The translations under genes and the position numbers were made by a program. A stretch of 64,000 bases of DNA from Lactobacillus acidophilus (GTDB taxonomy: Bacteria; Bacillota; Bacilli; Lactobacillales; Lactobacillaceae): the NCBI RefSeq assembly GCF_034298135.1, contig NZ_CP139575.1, forward strand, positions 1,674,001 through 1,738,000, read 5' to 3'. Position 1 is the first letter of the stretch; every line of letters begins with the position of its first letter. Under the pieces are notes generated by a model. The model saw nothing but the letters and a program-made list of their open reading frames with translations, had not been told where the DNA came from and did not search any database. Shown one piece after another: positions 18,740-28,499 of the stretch.

Positions 18740-19514
18740 AATGTATGCTCCATTTTTTGATGGTAACAATTGGTTGCATGTTTTAACAAGCGGCAAGGAC
18801 TGGATGATCATTCTGACTTTAATTATTATGGAATGTCTTCTTTCAGTTGATAATGCTGTAGTTTTAGCAGCTCAAACACAGGTACTACCCACAAAAAGTG
18901 AGAAAGAAAAATCCTTATTATACGGACTTTGGGGAGCATATCTTTTTAGATTCATTGTAATTGGAATAGGTACTTATTTAATTAACTTCTGGGAAATCAA
19001 ATTAGCCGGTAGTATATATCTATTCTATTTATCAATTAAATTCTTCTATGATCAACGCCACCCTAAAGAAGTTGTTGAACACGAAAAAGAAAAAGAAGCC
19101 CGTGAAAAAGCACACTATAAAAATAAAAAGAAGAAAAAACACGTTCTTTCACTTTTTTGGCGAACGGTTATTTCGATTGAATCAATGGATATTGTTTTCT
19201 CAATTGACTCTGTTCTTGCAGCATTAGCTATTTCGGATAATCCCGTAGTTGTTTTGATTGGTGGAATGATCGGTATCCTCTGCATGAGAGGTGTAGCCGA
19301 AATTATAATTAAATTAATGGATATAATTCCAGAATTAGAACCTATGGCTTACGTTTTAATTGGAATTATTGCATTAAAATTATTATTAGCTCTGCCACCA
19401 CTTAAATGGGAAATGCCAAATACGGCATTTGCAATTATCGTATTTGCAATATTGGGTTTAACTATTATTTTCCACTTCTGGCGTGTTAAAAAACATGGAC
19501 ATAAACATTTATAA
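18726..19514 (+). CDS. TerC-family integral membrane protein
   Basis: 262 residues, seven or so TM segments, with the TerC hallmark acidic motifs LIIMECLLSVDNAVV (about residue 38) and VISIESMDIVFSIDSVLA (about residue 145), separated by a Lys-rich cytoplasmic loop (EKEKEAREKAHYKNKKKKK). TerC/Alx proteins export manganese or other divalent metals during secretion. Translation start overlaps the upstream gene. Confidence 0.9.
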   Translation: MAILKMYAPFFDGNNWLHVLTSGKDWMIILTLIIMECLLSVDNAVVLAAQTQVLPTKSEKEKSLLYGLWGAYLFRFIVIGIGTYLINFWEIKLAGSIYLFYLSIKFFYDQRHPKEVVEHEKEKEAREKAHYKNKKKKKHVLSLFWRTVISIESMDIVFSIDSVLAALAISDNPVVVLIGGMIGILCMRGVAEIIIKLMDIIPELEPMAYVLIGIIALKLLLALPPLKWEMPNTAFAIIVFAILGLTIIFHFWRVKKHGHKHL

Positions 19515-19554
19515 GCAAAAACCTAATCTTGATAATGAGATTAGGTTTTTGCTT
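19514..19554. terminator. Bidirectional terminator
   Basis: AAGCAAAAACCTAATCT pairs with AGATTAGGTTTTTGCTT between the convergent TerC and DUF488 genes. Confidence 0.88.
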
Positions 19555-19560
19555 ATTTGC

Positions 19561-19920
19561 TTATAGGTGATTTTCTACATATTTTTTCAGCACCACAGCT
19601 TGATTATGTTCTCTATTTTTCGCACCGTAGAGAAACAACACATCGTCAGATTTCAACTTATTCCGCACTATTTTAATAAATTCAGTTGTGAAATTATTAT
19701 CATCTAGTTCATTAATATATTTTGCTTTGAACTCAGGGAATTTTTCGTCTTCATGATTAAACCATTTTCTTAATTCATTTGTTGGACCAATTTGCTTAGC
19801 CCATTCATCCAAGTTTGCTTTGACTTTACTTATTCCACGTGGCCACATCCGATCAACCAAAATTCGGTAGCCTCCTGGTTGTTCATGATCATAAATTCGT
19901 ACTAATTTAATTTCCGTCAT
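19561..19920 (-). CDS. DUF488 family protein
   Basis: 119 residues, full length. Characteristic RMWPRGISK near residue 25, LRKWFNHE near 50 and a C-terminal LFLYGAKNREHNQAVVLK. DUF488 (COG3189, YeaO type) is widespread and uncharacterised. Divergent from the DNA glycosylase gene. Confidence 0.88.
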   Translation of the reverse strand: MTEIKLVRIYDHEQPGGYRILVDRMWPRGISKVKANLDEWAKQIGPTNELRKWFNHEDEKFPEFKAKYINELDDNNFTTEFIKIVRNKLKSDDVLFLYGAKNREHNQAVVLKKYVENHL

Positions 19921-19987
19921 TTGAAATTCCTCGTTTCTTCTTTTAGTGTATTACTAAAAGATGAATTTAGAAACAACGAGGCACTTT

Positions 19988-20620
19988 ATGAATTACGCAG
20001 AATATTTTACTAATCGATCTACCGATGAAATTACTCGTGACTTAATCGGACGGCCACTTACTTTTAATGATGGACAAGAAAAACTCGGCGGCTATATCGT
20101 AGAAGCAGAAGCTTACATGGGCAAACTTGATCGTGCTGCTCATTCATATGGCGGCCATCGCAGCCCGGCCAATGAAGGTCTTTACCGCACCGGTGGTACT
20201 ATTTATATTTATGCCCAACGCCAGTATTTTTTCTTCGATGTTGCTTGCCAAGAAGAAAATGAACCACAAGGTGTGTTGGTTCGTGCCATCGATCCTGCTT
20301 GGGGTATTGATTCTATGATCAAAAATAGAAATGGAAAAAGCGGTGTACTTATTACTAATGGTCCTGCTAAAATGATGCAGGCTTTTGGGATTCATGATAA
20401 AAATTGGAATCTACATTTTCTTTCTGATTCTCCGTTTACCATTGATTTAGCCGACAATCATAAGCGCATTGCCCAGGAAATAATTGCAGATAAACGCGTC
20501 GGTATCAACCAATCTGATCCTATTTGGGCAAACAAAAAACTGCGTTATTATGTTGCTGGAAATCCTTACGTTTCAGATATGAAGAAAAGAGATTACGCTT
20601 CCAATAATGGTTGGACTTGA
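19988..20620 (+). CDS. mpg: 3-methyladenine DNA glycosylase (AAG/MPG family)
   Basis: About 210 residues from the ATG at 19988, preferred over 19961 because ACGAGG lies six bases upstream. Motifs: AKDLIGRPL-like start (RDLIGRPLTF), VEAEAYMGKLDRAAHSYGG (catalytic Glu in EAY), RTGGTIYIYAQRQYFFFDV, VLVRAIDP and TNGPAKMMQAFGI. The enzyme flips out and removes alkylated purines in base excision repair. The usual Tyr/His pocket residues are present. Confidence 0.92.
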   Translation: MNYAEYFTNRSTDEITRDLIGRPLTFNDGQEKLGGYIVEAEAYMGKLDRAAHSYGGHRSPANEGLYRTGGTIYIYAQRQYFFFDVACQEENEPQGVLVRAIDPAWGIDSMIKNRNGKSGVLITNGPAKMMQAFGIHDKNWNLHFLSDSPFTIDLADNHKRIAQEIIADKRVGINQSDPIWANKKLRYYVAGNPYVSDMKKRDYASNNGWT

Positions 20621-20671
20621 CAAATATATATTTTTCCTTTAATCTGTTTGTCAGTTAAATAATTTTCCAAT

Positions 20672-20850
20672 GCAATAGAGGTTGCGACAATCACAAGGTA
20701 TTTTGGAGTCCGCGAAGATGAAGAAGAATATCTCAGGGTTGCCGCCGAAATGGATTCAATATTCGCGTATTAATCTGTTGGGCTACAGGAGCATATCCTG
20801 CAGACTGTCTCGGTTAGTCCCCGAGGAGCGCTATAAGATTTGGTTTGAAC
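20672..20850 (+). ncRNA. Lysine riboswitch (L box)
   Basis: The leader carries the L-box signature blocks in order: AGAGGTTGCGAC, then GGGTTGCCGCCGAAATGG, then TGGGCTACAGGAGCATATC and CAGACTGTC. These match the lysine-sensing class upstream of lysine biosynthesis and transport genes. It is followed by a terminator hairpin (20866-20893), so high lysine should end transcription. End points are approximate. Confidence 0.92.
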
Positions 20851-20865
20851 ACTAATGATTATTAT

Positions 20866-20893
20866 CCTCGTTTGTTTTGGCAAGCGAGGTTTT
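20866..20893 (+). terminator. Riboswitch-controlled terminator
   Basis: CCTCGTTTG pairs with CAAGCGAGG across TTTTGG... and a T run follows. It sits between the lysine aptamer and the ribosome site (GGAGG at about 20938) of the transporter gene, the expected expression platform. Confidence 0.85.
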
Positions 20894-20951
20894 TATTTAC
20901 GCTTTATTGTATTGGCTTTGGATTAAAAACTATTTTTGGAGGTTTTTACAA

Positions 20952-22565
20952 TTGAAGTCAAGATTTAGATGGATTGCTGCATTAATGACAGTACTCCTTA
21001 GTATTTTTATCGGATTCAACTTTAACAGCCATTCAACTCAAGCTGCTAAAAAAGATTCTGGTACATTAAAGATTGGTATGGAAGCCAATTACCCACCTTA
21101 CAACTGGACTCAACCAACTAAAACAAATGGTGCAGTTCCAATTGATGGCTCTAATTCATATGCAAATGGTTATGATGTTCAAATTGCCAAAATTATTGGT
21201 AAAAGACTTCATAAAAAAGTTGTAGTTGAAAAGACTCAATGGGATGGTCTTCTTCCTGCTTTAACTTCAGGTAAGATCGATTTGATCATTGCCGGTATGT
21301 CACCTACTGCTGAAAGACGTAAAGCAATTAACTTCTCAGAACCTTACCGTAAGAGCACATTTGTTGTAATTACTAACAAGGCAAGTAAATATTCAAACGC
21401 CAAGAAGCTATCTGACTTCAAAGGTGCTAAATTAACTGCACAACAAGGTACTTTGCACTACGACTTGATCAAGCAGTTAAAGGGTTCTAAGAGAGAACCA
21501 GCTATGCGTGATTTTTCAGCCATGCGTCAAAGTCTTTCATCAGGTACAATTGATGGCTACGTTGCTGAAGATATTGAATTTGAAAGTTACCACAATGTTA
21601 ACCCTAATATTATTGCCATTAACTTAAATAAGATGGCTGGTTTTAAGGTTGATCATGATGACTCTGTTACAAGTATTGGTGTAAAGAAAGGCAACACTAA
21701 ACTTTTAAACGAAGTTAACGCCACTTTAAGAACCATTTCTAACAAAAAGCGTGATCAATTGATGTCACAAGCTATTAGAGAACAACCTAAGGCTGGTAAC
21801 GAAACCAAGAATGAAAATTGGCTTGTTACTACTTGGAAGCAATACGGTGGCATGATTATGTCAGGTATTGGCATGACATTACTTTTGGCTCTAGTTGGTA
21901 CCATCGTCGGTTTCTTCATCGGCTTACTTGTAGGTATTGTTCGTACTATCCCTACTCCAACTACTCGTGGTAAGCGCTGGGCTTTAAACTTTGTTAAATG
22001 GTTATTGTCAGTTTATGTTGAAATCTTCCGTGGTACTCCAATGATGGTTCAAGCTGCAGTAATTTATTATGGTATTGCTCAATTCTGGCACTTAAACTTG
22101 AACAGAACTGTTGCCGCTTTAATTATCGTTTCTATTAACACTGGTGCTTACCTTGCCGAAGTTATTCGTGGTGGTATTATTTCAACTCCAGAAGGACAAT
22201 TCGAAGCAGCTAGTGCTCTCGGTATGACTCACAACCAAAGAATGTGGCATATTATCTTACCTCAAGCTATTAAGAATTGTTTACCTTCAATTACTAACGA
22301 ATTTATCGTTAATATTAAGGATACTTCAGTATTGAGTATTATCTCAGTTTCAGAATTATTCTTCGTTGGTACAACAATTGCCAGTCAATCATTCAAGTTC
22401 TTCCCAACTTATTTGATGATTTCAGCAATCTACTTAATTTTGACATTTACTATTACTAGAATCTTTAACTTTATTGAAAAGCGACTTGAAGGTAATAAGA
22501 ATTACAACTTGATGGCCAACCAAGTTCAAGTTGGTACTCCAAAAGATGCGGAGGCAAATAACTAA
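20952..22565 (+). CDS. Lysine (basic amino-acid) ABC transporter, fused binding protein and permease
   Basis: About 537 residues from the TTG at 20952, chosen because GGAGG is ten bases upstream and the open frame before it is the riboswitch terminator. A signal peptide (to about residue 35), a solute-binding domain ([16 protein letters not shown] ... [19 protein letters not shown]) and a permease domain (about 300-515: [33 protein letters not shown]). The lysine riboswitch upstream points to lysine as substrate; that is an inference from regulation. The stop overlaps the ATPase gene start by one base. Confidence 0.9.
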   Translation: MKSRFRWIAALMTVLLSIFIGFNFNSHSTQAAKKDSGTLKIGMEANYPPYNWTQPTKTNGAVPIDGSNSYANGYDVQIAKIIGKRLHKKVVVEKTQWDGLLPALTSGKIDLIIAGMSPTAERRKAINFSEPYRKSTFVVITNKASKYSNAKKLSDFKGAKLTAQQGTLHYDLIKQLKGSKREPAMRDFSAMRQSLSSGTIDGYVAEDIEFESYHNVNPNIIAINLNKMAGFKVDHDDSVTSIGVKKGNTKLLNEVNATLRTISNKKRDQLMSQAIREQPKAGNETKNENWLVTTWKQYGGMIMSGIGMTLLLALVGTIVGFFIGLLVGIVRTIPTPTTRGKRWALNFVKWLLSVYVEIFRGTPMMVQAAVIYYGIAQFWHLNLNRTVAALIIVSINTGAYLAEVIRGGIISTPEGQFEAASALGMTHNQRMWHIILPQAIKNCLPSITNEFIVNIKDTSVLSIISVSELFFVGTTIASQSFKFFPTYLMISAIYLILTFTITRIFNFIEKRLEGNKNYNLMANQVQVGTPKDAEANN

Positions 22566-23320
22566 TGACTGAATCAAACGAAACAATTATTTCTTTAAAA
22601 CATATGCAAAAGGCCTATGGCAGTCACCAAGTCTTAAAAGATATCTCTGTTGATATCAAAAAAGGCGAGATTGTAACTATTATTGGTCCTTCCGGTGGTG
22701 GTAAGTCAACTACTCTTCGTTGCATCAACTTACTTGAAGAACCTACCGGCGGAGAAATTGATTTCCACGGCGAAAATATTTTAAAACCTGGTTATAATCG
22801 CAATGCTTTCAGATCAAAGGTGGGTATGGTTTTCCAACAATTCGATTTATTTGAAAATAAGAATGTGTTAGAAAACTGCATGATCGGTCAAGAATTAGTT
22901 CTTAAGCGTTCCAAAGACGAGGCACGTAAGATTGCTATGGAAAACTTAGAAAAAGTTGGTATGGGGCCATTTATCAAGGCCAAGCCACAACAATTATCAG
23001 GTGGACAACAGCAACGTGTAGCTATTGCTCGTGCGATTTCAATGAATCCAGAAGTTTTACTCTTTGATGAACCAACTAGTGCCCTTGACCCTGAAATGGT
23101 TGGTGAAGTGCTAGATGTTATGCAAAAACTAGCTACAACCGGTTTAACAATGGCAATCGTTACTCACGAAATGGGCTTTGCTAAGAGTATCTCAGACCGT
23201 GTATTATTTATTAGTGACGGTGTAATTACTGAACAAGGTTCACCCGCTCAAATCTTTGATAATCCGCAAAATGAAAAGACTCAAAAGTTCTTAAGTAACT
23301 TTAGAAAAATGGATTTTTAG
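22565..23320 (+). CDS. Lysine ABC transporter, ATP-binding protein
   Basis: 251 residues with Walker [11 protein letters not shown]-loop VFQQFDLF, signature LSGGQQQR and Walker [16 protein letters not shown], as in the GlnQ/HisP group. Overlaps the permease gene (TAATG), so expressed with it under the lysine riboswitch. Clearly a paralogue of the ATPase at 1631-2368. Confidence 0.9.
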   Translation: MTESNETIISLKHMQKAYGSHQVLKDISVDIKKGEIVTIIGPSGGGKSTTLRCINLLEEPTGGEIDFHGENILKPGYNRNAFRSKVGMVFQQFDLFENKNVLENCMIGQELVLKRSKDEARKIAMENLEKVGMGPFIKAKPQQLSGGQQQRVAIARAISMNPEVLLFDEPTSALDPEMVGEVLDVMQKLATTGLTMAIVTHEMGFAKSISDRVLFISDGVITEQGSPAQIFDNPQNEKTQKFLSNFRKMDF

Positions 23321-23326
23321 ATATTA

Positions 23327-23360
23327 ACAAACGAGAAGTAAGCAAACTTCTCGTTTGTTT
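23327..23360 (+). terminator. Terminator of the lysine transporter operon
   Basis: AACAAACGAGAAGT pairs with ACTTCTCGTTTGTT, a 14-bp stem followed by TAGTTT. Confidence 0.85.
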
Positions 23361-23396
23361 AGTTTATAATTAAGAAAAATTATTTGGAGGAAAAAT

Positions 23397-24326
23397 ATGA
23401 ATGAAAAAGTATATTACTTCATCAAGTCTTATGATGATAGTTTACCCATGCCACCCGCAGAAAGTTTTGGTCAAATTCTAAATGAAACTTACTTACATCC
23501 CTTTGATTGGAGTGCTAGAACAACACGTAAATCCTACTGGTGGAGTGTTTTAATCAACTTCATTCTTTCCATTTTATGTATTGTGCTTGGTTTCTATGCT
23601 TTTAATAAAAACATCAATCCCGGTATTAGAGTAATTGATGCCGTTGTCGCCATTGTAGTCTATCTCTGGGTATTTCTAGCAGGTCTTGGTCAAATGGTCC
23701 GTCGTTTGCACGATGTTGGCTATAGCGGCTACTGGTATTGGTCTACATTTACTGGCTACGGCACAATGTTTCTATTTTATTTAGCACTGCAGCCTTCAGC
23801 TCAGCGCAAAGTAAAGTGGGGTAAATACTTATTTAGCGATCAAGATTATCCCGAAGGAAAAAAAGAAAAAGTTCCCGTGCCAACAATCGGACAAATTTTG
23901 AAGGAACATTTCTTTGACTGCTTTAATTGGGATGCCAGATCTACTAGAACATCATTTTGGGTAGGTACTGCTATTAATCAAGTGGTTATGGTAATCGGTG
24001 TGCTTGCATGCTACTTGATTGCTTTCTTGCTTTTTCTTCCATTCAGGGTCACTGGCTTAAACTCTGACGATTCAAAAGTCATTGCTGTATTCTTCATCAT
24101 TTTCCTTATTTTCTTCGCTGCTGTAACCATTTGGGCATTCTTAGCACAATTAGGTCACACTGTTCGTCGTTTGCACGATGCTGGTTTTAATGGTGGCTGG
24201 TGGTGGTTAAGCGTAATTCCTTACGTTGGACAATTACTTTTAGCATTCTTGCTATTCCACCCTACCGTTAAAAATGAAGTTAAGTGGAACAAATATTTAT
24301 TTGATCCTGAAGATCGAATTAGATAA
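23397..24326 (+). CDS. Membrane protein with two tandem DUF805 domains
   Basis: 309 residues made of two similar halves. Half one: FGQILNETYLHPFDWSARTTRKSYWW (residues 20-45), TM segments and GQMVRRLHDVGYSGYWYW. Half two: IGQILKEHFFDCFNWDARSTRTSFWV (about 160-185), TM segments and GHTVRRLHDAGFNGGWWW. The RRLHDxG motif with following aromatic run is the DUF805 hallmark. Most family members have one such unit of about 120 residues, so this is an internal duplication or fusion. Function unknown. Confidence 0.85.
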   Translation: MNEKVYYFIKSYDDSLPMPPAESFGQILNETYLHPFDWSARTTRKSYWWSVLINFILSILCIVLGFYAFNKNINPGIRVIDAVVAIVVYLWVFLAGLGQMVRRLHDVGYSGYWYWSTFTGYGTMFLFYLALQPSAQRKVKWGKYLFSDQDYPEGKKEKVPVPTIGQILKEHFFDCFNWDARSTRTSFWVGTAINQVVMVIGVLACYLIAFLLFLPFRVTGLNSDDSKVIAVFFIIFLIFFAAVTIWAFLAQLGHTVRRLHDAGFNGGWWWLSVIPYVGQLLLAFLLFHPTVKNEVKWNKYLFDPEDRIR

Positions 24327-24328
24327 GC

Positions 24329-24367
24329 AAAAAAGATCATTCTCAATTATTGGGAATGATCTTTTTA
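24329..24367 (+). terminator. Terminator after the DUF805 gene
   Basis: AAAAGATCATTC pairs with GAATGATCTTTT, followed by T-rich sequence. Confidence 0.85.
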
Positions 24368-24419
24368 TTATTTTCGTTCAACTATTTTAGAATTAATTCT
24401 AAAATAGCTATCCAGCGGC

Positions 24420-25337
24420 TTAAATAATATCATTATTTTCTTTAATTCGTGCTAGTTTCCAACCTGTATCAAAGTATGTCTTACGAATTTGACGTAAATC
24501 GTCATAATCACTCTGCAAACTATCAATTGCATCCTGTAAACTTTTATTTTGCTTTCTGATTTCATTCAACTCAGGATCATTAATTATACCCTTAAGATGC
24601 ACTTGCGCAGCTAAATAACGACGACGATGCTCAAATTCTTCTCTTAAAGTGCCTAATGCATTTTCATACTTAACAAGTTTTTTATTAATATCAGAAATTT
24701 GATCATTTAGTTGAATAAATAGCTTATATGGCATATCCGACTTAATTCGATTACATTCTGCACAAGCTAAAGTCAAATTATCCAAACTATTATTATGACT
24801 TAATGAAACGGGGTCTTTATGATCTACACTATGACCGCGTCTACCACAATACTGGCAGCGATACTTATATTTAGCTCTAATGCGTTCACGGTCAATAAAA
24901 TCCACTTCATTTAATTGAAAATTGATTTCCAAACCCATTTTTTTCAGATTCTGCTCAAAGGTTATATCTTGGTTAGGTACATAATCATTTTGTCCATCTT
25001 CACTTTTGATTACCGCTAGATTAAAATCAGACCGTTTAATCTGTTGGCGTGCAATTTCATTACCATCATAATCTTGCAAAAAAGCTTCGTATTTTTTACG
25101 AGCTTTTTTATTTTTTACAATAAAATTTAATTGATCTTGCTTTTTATCTGCACCAACAAATGTATATAGCAAACTTTGAGCAAATGTAGATACTGCATTA
25201 TTGGAATACTCTTCTGGATTTAAATTACGCGTTCTGCAAATATCACAAATACTGGTTAATTTAGGATTCATTAATCCTTCTTGCTTAAAATGCAAGGAGT
25301 CCATGCGGAGCCCGCATGAACTACATTGAAATTTCAC
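24420..25337 (-). CDS. HNH endonuclease-domain protein with zinc ribbon and coiled coil
   Basis: 305 residues. An N-terminal zinc-ribbon-like part (CSSCGLRMD ... CDICRTRN), a middle region without known motifs, then an HNH/McrA-type fold at about 150-200 (CQYCGRRGHSVDHKDPVSL, LACAECNRIKSD; two CxxC pairs and the DH core) and a C-terminal coiled coil (about 210-295). The start is GTG at 25337, directly after the TAG of the HD-domain gene, with AGGGGAT inside that gene as ribosome site, so the pair is translationally coupled. Probably a structure-specific or restriction-like nuclease; the target is unknown. Confidence 0.8.
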   Translation of the reverse strand: MKFQCSSCGLRMDSLHFKQEGLMNPKLTSICDICRTRNLNPEEYSNNAVSTFAQSLLYTFVGADKKQDQLNFIVKNKKARKKYEAFLQDYDGNEIARQQIKRSDFNLAVIKSEDGQNDYVPNQDITFEQNLKKMGLEINFQLNEVDFIDRERIRAKYKYRCQYCGRRGHSVDHKDPVSLSHNNSLDNLTLACAECNRIKSDMPYKLFIQLNDQISDINKKLVKYENALGTLREEFEHRRRYLAAQVHLKGIINDPELNEIRKQNKSLQDAIDSLQSDYDDLRQIRKTYFDTGWKLARIKENNDII

Positions 25338-25985
25338 CTATTCATCATCCCCTAACAATAAAATGCTAAAAGCTATCCGTTGCATCTTATCTTTTCCTGC
25401 AAAATCACCTTTAAAAAGATCTGGCAAAATCTTCTTAATAAAATATTGTACACAAACTAAATCATCAAACTTCTTGATTGTTTCAAGACTTTCTTTAAAC
25501 ATTTGCATATAAACTGGATTAGGATTACCTAATTCAATTTCCCCATAAGCTTCATACAACAGATCTAACTTGTCACAAACTGACAAAATCTTTCCTTCTA
25601 AGGTGTCATCTTTTCCTTCTGAAAGACGTCTAGTATAAATTTCTTGAAATTCTTTTGGTATCTCTTCTTTGATGAATTTGGTAGTCATTGTCTCTTCAAC
25701 ATCACCAATCATCTTTCTAAGTTGAGGAGTAGCATATTTAACTGGTGTTTTAATGTCACCGATAAATCGTTCAGTATAATCATGATTTAAACTCTTTTCA
25801 TAAAGAGCCTTCCAATTAATTTTTTTATTACCATGCACTTCTTCAATATCACCCATCATTTGTGCAAGTTCTGCTGTTCTAAAGCAGTGATCAGCAACTG
25901 AATGATGATGATACTTAAAATATCCTGGTGCACGATCAATCGACTCTAAACTGTTAAAACCTTGAATGTATGCATTTAATCCCAT
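25338..25985 (-). CDS. HD-domain phosphohydrolase (YfbR-like)
   Basis: About 215 residues from the ATG at 25985; the ribosome site GAGGAGG lies just before it and is itself inside a longer open frame. HD motifs: HHHSVADHCFRTAELA (H...HD-type first His and following), LNHDYTERFIGD (HD, about residue 72) and late CDKLDLLYEA (Asp). This set matches YfbR-type 5'-deoxynucleotidases, which cut dNMPs, or related HD nucleotidases. Leader gene of the HD-HNH pair. Confidence 0.82.
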   Translation of the reverse strand: MGLNAYIQGFNSLESIDRAPGYFKYHHHSVADHCFRTAELAQMMGDIEEVHGNKKINWKALYEKSLNHDYTERFIGDIKTPVKYATPQLRKMIGDVEETMTTKFIKEEIPKEFQEIYTRRLSEGKDDTLEGKILSVCDKLDLLYEAYGEIELGNPNPVYMQMFKESLETIKKFDDLVCVQYFIKKILPDLFKGDFAGKDKMQRIAFSILLLGDDE

Positions 25986-26052
25986 TTTTATCCTCCTCAA
26001 TAAATAAGTTAAAAATTTTTACTATGTTACCAAAAAATAAATAATACTTCAA

Positions 26053-27177
26053 CTACATTTTAGCAGCATCTAAAGCTGCAATAGTAGTTAGAGCTGCATC
26101 ATAATAATTATTTTGTGGTAAACGTTTAGCAAAAATATATTGCTGTGACATAAATAAATTATCATAGCCTTCTTTTCTATTAAAACTCACAGCACAAAAA
26201 ATCGGTGCACTAAAGCTTGCAGACACATAATTATTAATTGCTTTGCCACTTAAAGTATAGCCAGCTGTTACTACATTCTGCTTACTGAAGAATTTAAGCA
26301 TTCGATTTTCAATTTTTTTAGCCACTTTATTATTACTATTAGCTAACATCATTGGAACACGACAAGCATTTGCGGAAAAATTACCATCATCTTTGGTAGC
26401 AACTGTATTAGCTTTGACTGGCTGAGCATTTGTTGCACTAACCCACGCAAAATCTGGTACTAAGCCTGTTTTATGCTGGCGACTAAGCTGATAAAGACGC
26501 TCAAGCATAGTTCGTTTTATCGTCAACCAGCGATCATCACCCGTAGCTTTATAAAAACTATCAAAGAATTCCGGCATTACATCTGATGTACGCATTAAAT
26601 CATAATATTTAGAATTCTTATTAGCCCAATTTCCTACCGTTAGCGTTCTAGTTTTAGCATTATATTCATAACGTAAAATGTCTTGCAATATCTTAACAGC
26701 TTCATCTTGATAATAAATATCTTTATATACCTTACTTGCTAGCAACAACGCCTCGGCAATAAATAAATCACCGTCAGTTGCACTATTTTTATCTACCTGC
26801 CACTTACCATTTTCTTCAACTTCACGCCAAGACATTAAAGCAGTTTTTCTTTTATTAATTGTTTCACGGTGTTTTAAATAAAAATTATTTAGACGTTCAA
26901 ACGTGGCTTTATCACCAAAACCATTCTGAGCTGCTAAAGCAGAAATATACATCCCATATCCTTGCCCTTCAGACAAAGCAGTATACTTATTTGAATTAGG
27001 CGTAGTATTAATATAACTTTCTTTTTCATTAATTTTAACAACGTAATATTTTTGCCATTGTCTATAAAAATCCTGTTTTAATTGATGACTATTATCCAGT
27101 CGTACATAAGCCATAATCGCTGTAAAAATTACAATTATCAATATAAATGTTAGGGGCACTAATTTTAGTCTCTTCAT
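26053..27177 (-). CDS. Glycoside hydrolase family 8 (BcsZ-like), exported
   Basis: 374 residues with an N-terminal TM or signal anchor (about residues 8-26). The body matches GH8: SEGQGYGMYISALAAQNG near residue 70 (catalytic Glu in SEGQGYG), a SATDGDLFIAEALLLA segment near 135 (Asp) and repeated alpha-alpha motifs. GH8 enzymes in synthase operons trim the beta-glucan or related polymer during export. It follows the GT2 synthase gene by 14 bases and is the last gene of the operon. Confidence 0.88.
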   Translation of the reverse strand: MKRLKLVPLTFILIIVIFTAIMAYVRLDNSHQLKQDFYRQWQKYYVVKINEKESYINTTPNSNKYTALSEGQGYGMYISALAAQNGFGDKATFERLNNFYLKHRETINKRKTALMSWREVEENGKWQVDKNSATDGDLFIAEALLLASKVYKDIYYQDEAVKILQDILRYEYNAKTRTLTVGNWANKNSKYYDLMRTSDVMPEFFDSFYKATGDDRWLTIKRTMLERLYQLSRQHKTGLVPDFAWVSATNAQPVKANTVATKDDGNFSANACRVPMMLANSNNKVAKKIENRMLKFFSKQNVVTAGYTLSGKAINNYVSASFSAPIFCAVSFNRKEGYDNLFMSQQYIFAKRLPQNNYYDAALTTIAALDAAKM

Positions 27178-27191
27178 TTTCTCTTCCTAAA

Positions 27192-28499
27192 TTAATCAGC
27201 AAATCTCTTAGTTTTAACCCACTTAGTACCATCACGATGAAAAATTCTGTCACAAAATACTGAACATACGGCATGAATTGAAACAATAATGAATAACTGA
27301 GAATAAGTAAAATATGATGCTATAGCAAGCCAAATTTGTTCGGTAGTTGCTTGGCCATATTGTGTACACATAGCAACATTGATTTGCAAAACATATAATA
27401 AAATCATTAATAACCAATTTAACAAAAGAATTTGAGCTAACAATATATTATTAGAAGTAATCGTAAATGGCAGTTGAATATTTGGATTCCAAACATGTGC
27501 AATCATTGTAAATAAATTCGCTAAAAAAATGAAATCGGATAAAACGATCGCCGCATTGAACCAAAAGAAAGTACAAGAATAATAAAAAGTTTCGAGCTTC
27601 ACACGCCAGTTACTCTTATCAAAGATATGCTTAAAATTATTAATAACTACTTCATAATTTCCTTTAGCCCAGCGTAATCGTTGGAAGTAATAATCTTTTA
27701 AACGCTCTGGTTCCTGCTGAAAAGCTTCAGAATTATAAGCTAAAGCAATCAATTTGCCAGATCCCATAATTTTAAAAGAGATATCAGTATCTTCTGTTAA
27801 AGCGCCGTTACGCCAACCACCAATTGATTCAACGTATTTTTTATTAATAATAAAATTTGTTCCTGGAATACGACCTATTTTAAATAATTGCCAAATGCCA
27901 CAATGTTGAATTCTCTGTGTTACAACGATTTCTTGGTTAATACATCTAGTTAAAAAATTCTGTTTAGCATTACGCGTTTTATTACGTCCAAAGGCTGCCA
28001 TATAACGTTGCGGATTTTCTTGTACTTTTTTAACTAGAAAGTATAATGCATTCTCTTCTGGCATCGCATCTGCATCATAAACACCTAAATATTCACCATG
28101 AGCAATCTTCAAAGCATCATTCAACACACCAGCTTTACCACCAGAACCAGTTCGTCTAATAACTCGTGCGTTACATTTGTAATACTGCTTATTTTTTAAA
28201 ACTTCATCTAAAACATCAGCTGTTTTATCTTCACAATTATCAGCATAAAATAATACTTCCAATTTATCCTTAGGATAATTTAAATTTAAAATCGCTGTAG
28301 CTGTTTTCTCAATTACCAATTCTTCATTATGAGCTGGAACAACAATCGTTACTTTGGGATACCGCTTTAGTGGCACTATTTTAACCAAAACCTTACTATG
28401 TTTAAGCCAAAATGCAATTGCTCCACTTAAAGTAATAATAGACATCAGTAACGACAGCCAAATTGAAATAAGAGTGATTATTTGCATTACATCATTCAT
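27192..28499 (-). CDS. Processive GT2 membrane glycosyltransferase (BcsA/PgaC-like synthase)
   Basis: 435 residues. N-terminal TM segments (about 8-32), a GT2 domain with VTIVVPAHNEE, YADNCEDKT, VYDADAMPE (DxD), TEDTDISFK (TED) and QRLRWAKGN (QxxRW), then four to five C-terminal TM segments (about 300-415). The D, DxD, TED and QxxRW set marks a processive polysaccharide synthase. No PilZ domain is visible. The start codon overlaps the stop of the small membrane protein gene (ATGA). Polymer identity is not readable; with GH8 it could be a beta-linked glucan or aminosugar polymer. Confidence 0.92.
   Translation of the reverse strand: MNDVMQIITLISIWLSLLMSIITLSGAIAFWLKHSKVLVKIVPLKRYPKVTIVVPAHNEELVIEKTATAILNLNYPKDKLEVLFYADNCEDKTADVLDEVLKNKQYYKCNARVIRRTGSGGKAGVLNDALKIAHGEYLGVYDADAMPEENALYFLVKKVQENPQRYMAAFGRNKTRNAKQNFLTRCINQEIVVTQRIQHCGIWQLFKIGRIPGTNFIINKKYVESIGGWRNGALTEDTDISFKIMGSGKLIALAYNSEAFQQEPERLKDYYFQRLRWAKGNYEVVINNFKHIFDKSNWRVKLETFYYSCTFFWFNAAIVLSDFIFLANLFTMIAHVWNPNIQLPFTITSNNILLAQILLLNWLLMILLYVLQINVAMCTQYGQATTEQIWLAIASYFTYSQLFIIVSIHAVCSVFCDRIFHRDGTKWVKTKRFAD

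Noticed and set aside
20877..20951. Longer start for the lysine transporter gene
   Set aside because: The extension covers the riboswitch terminator and lacks a ribosome site; the TTG at 20952 follows GGAGG.
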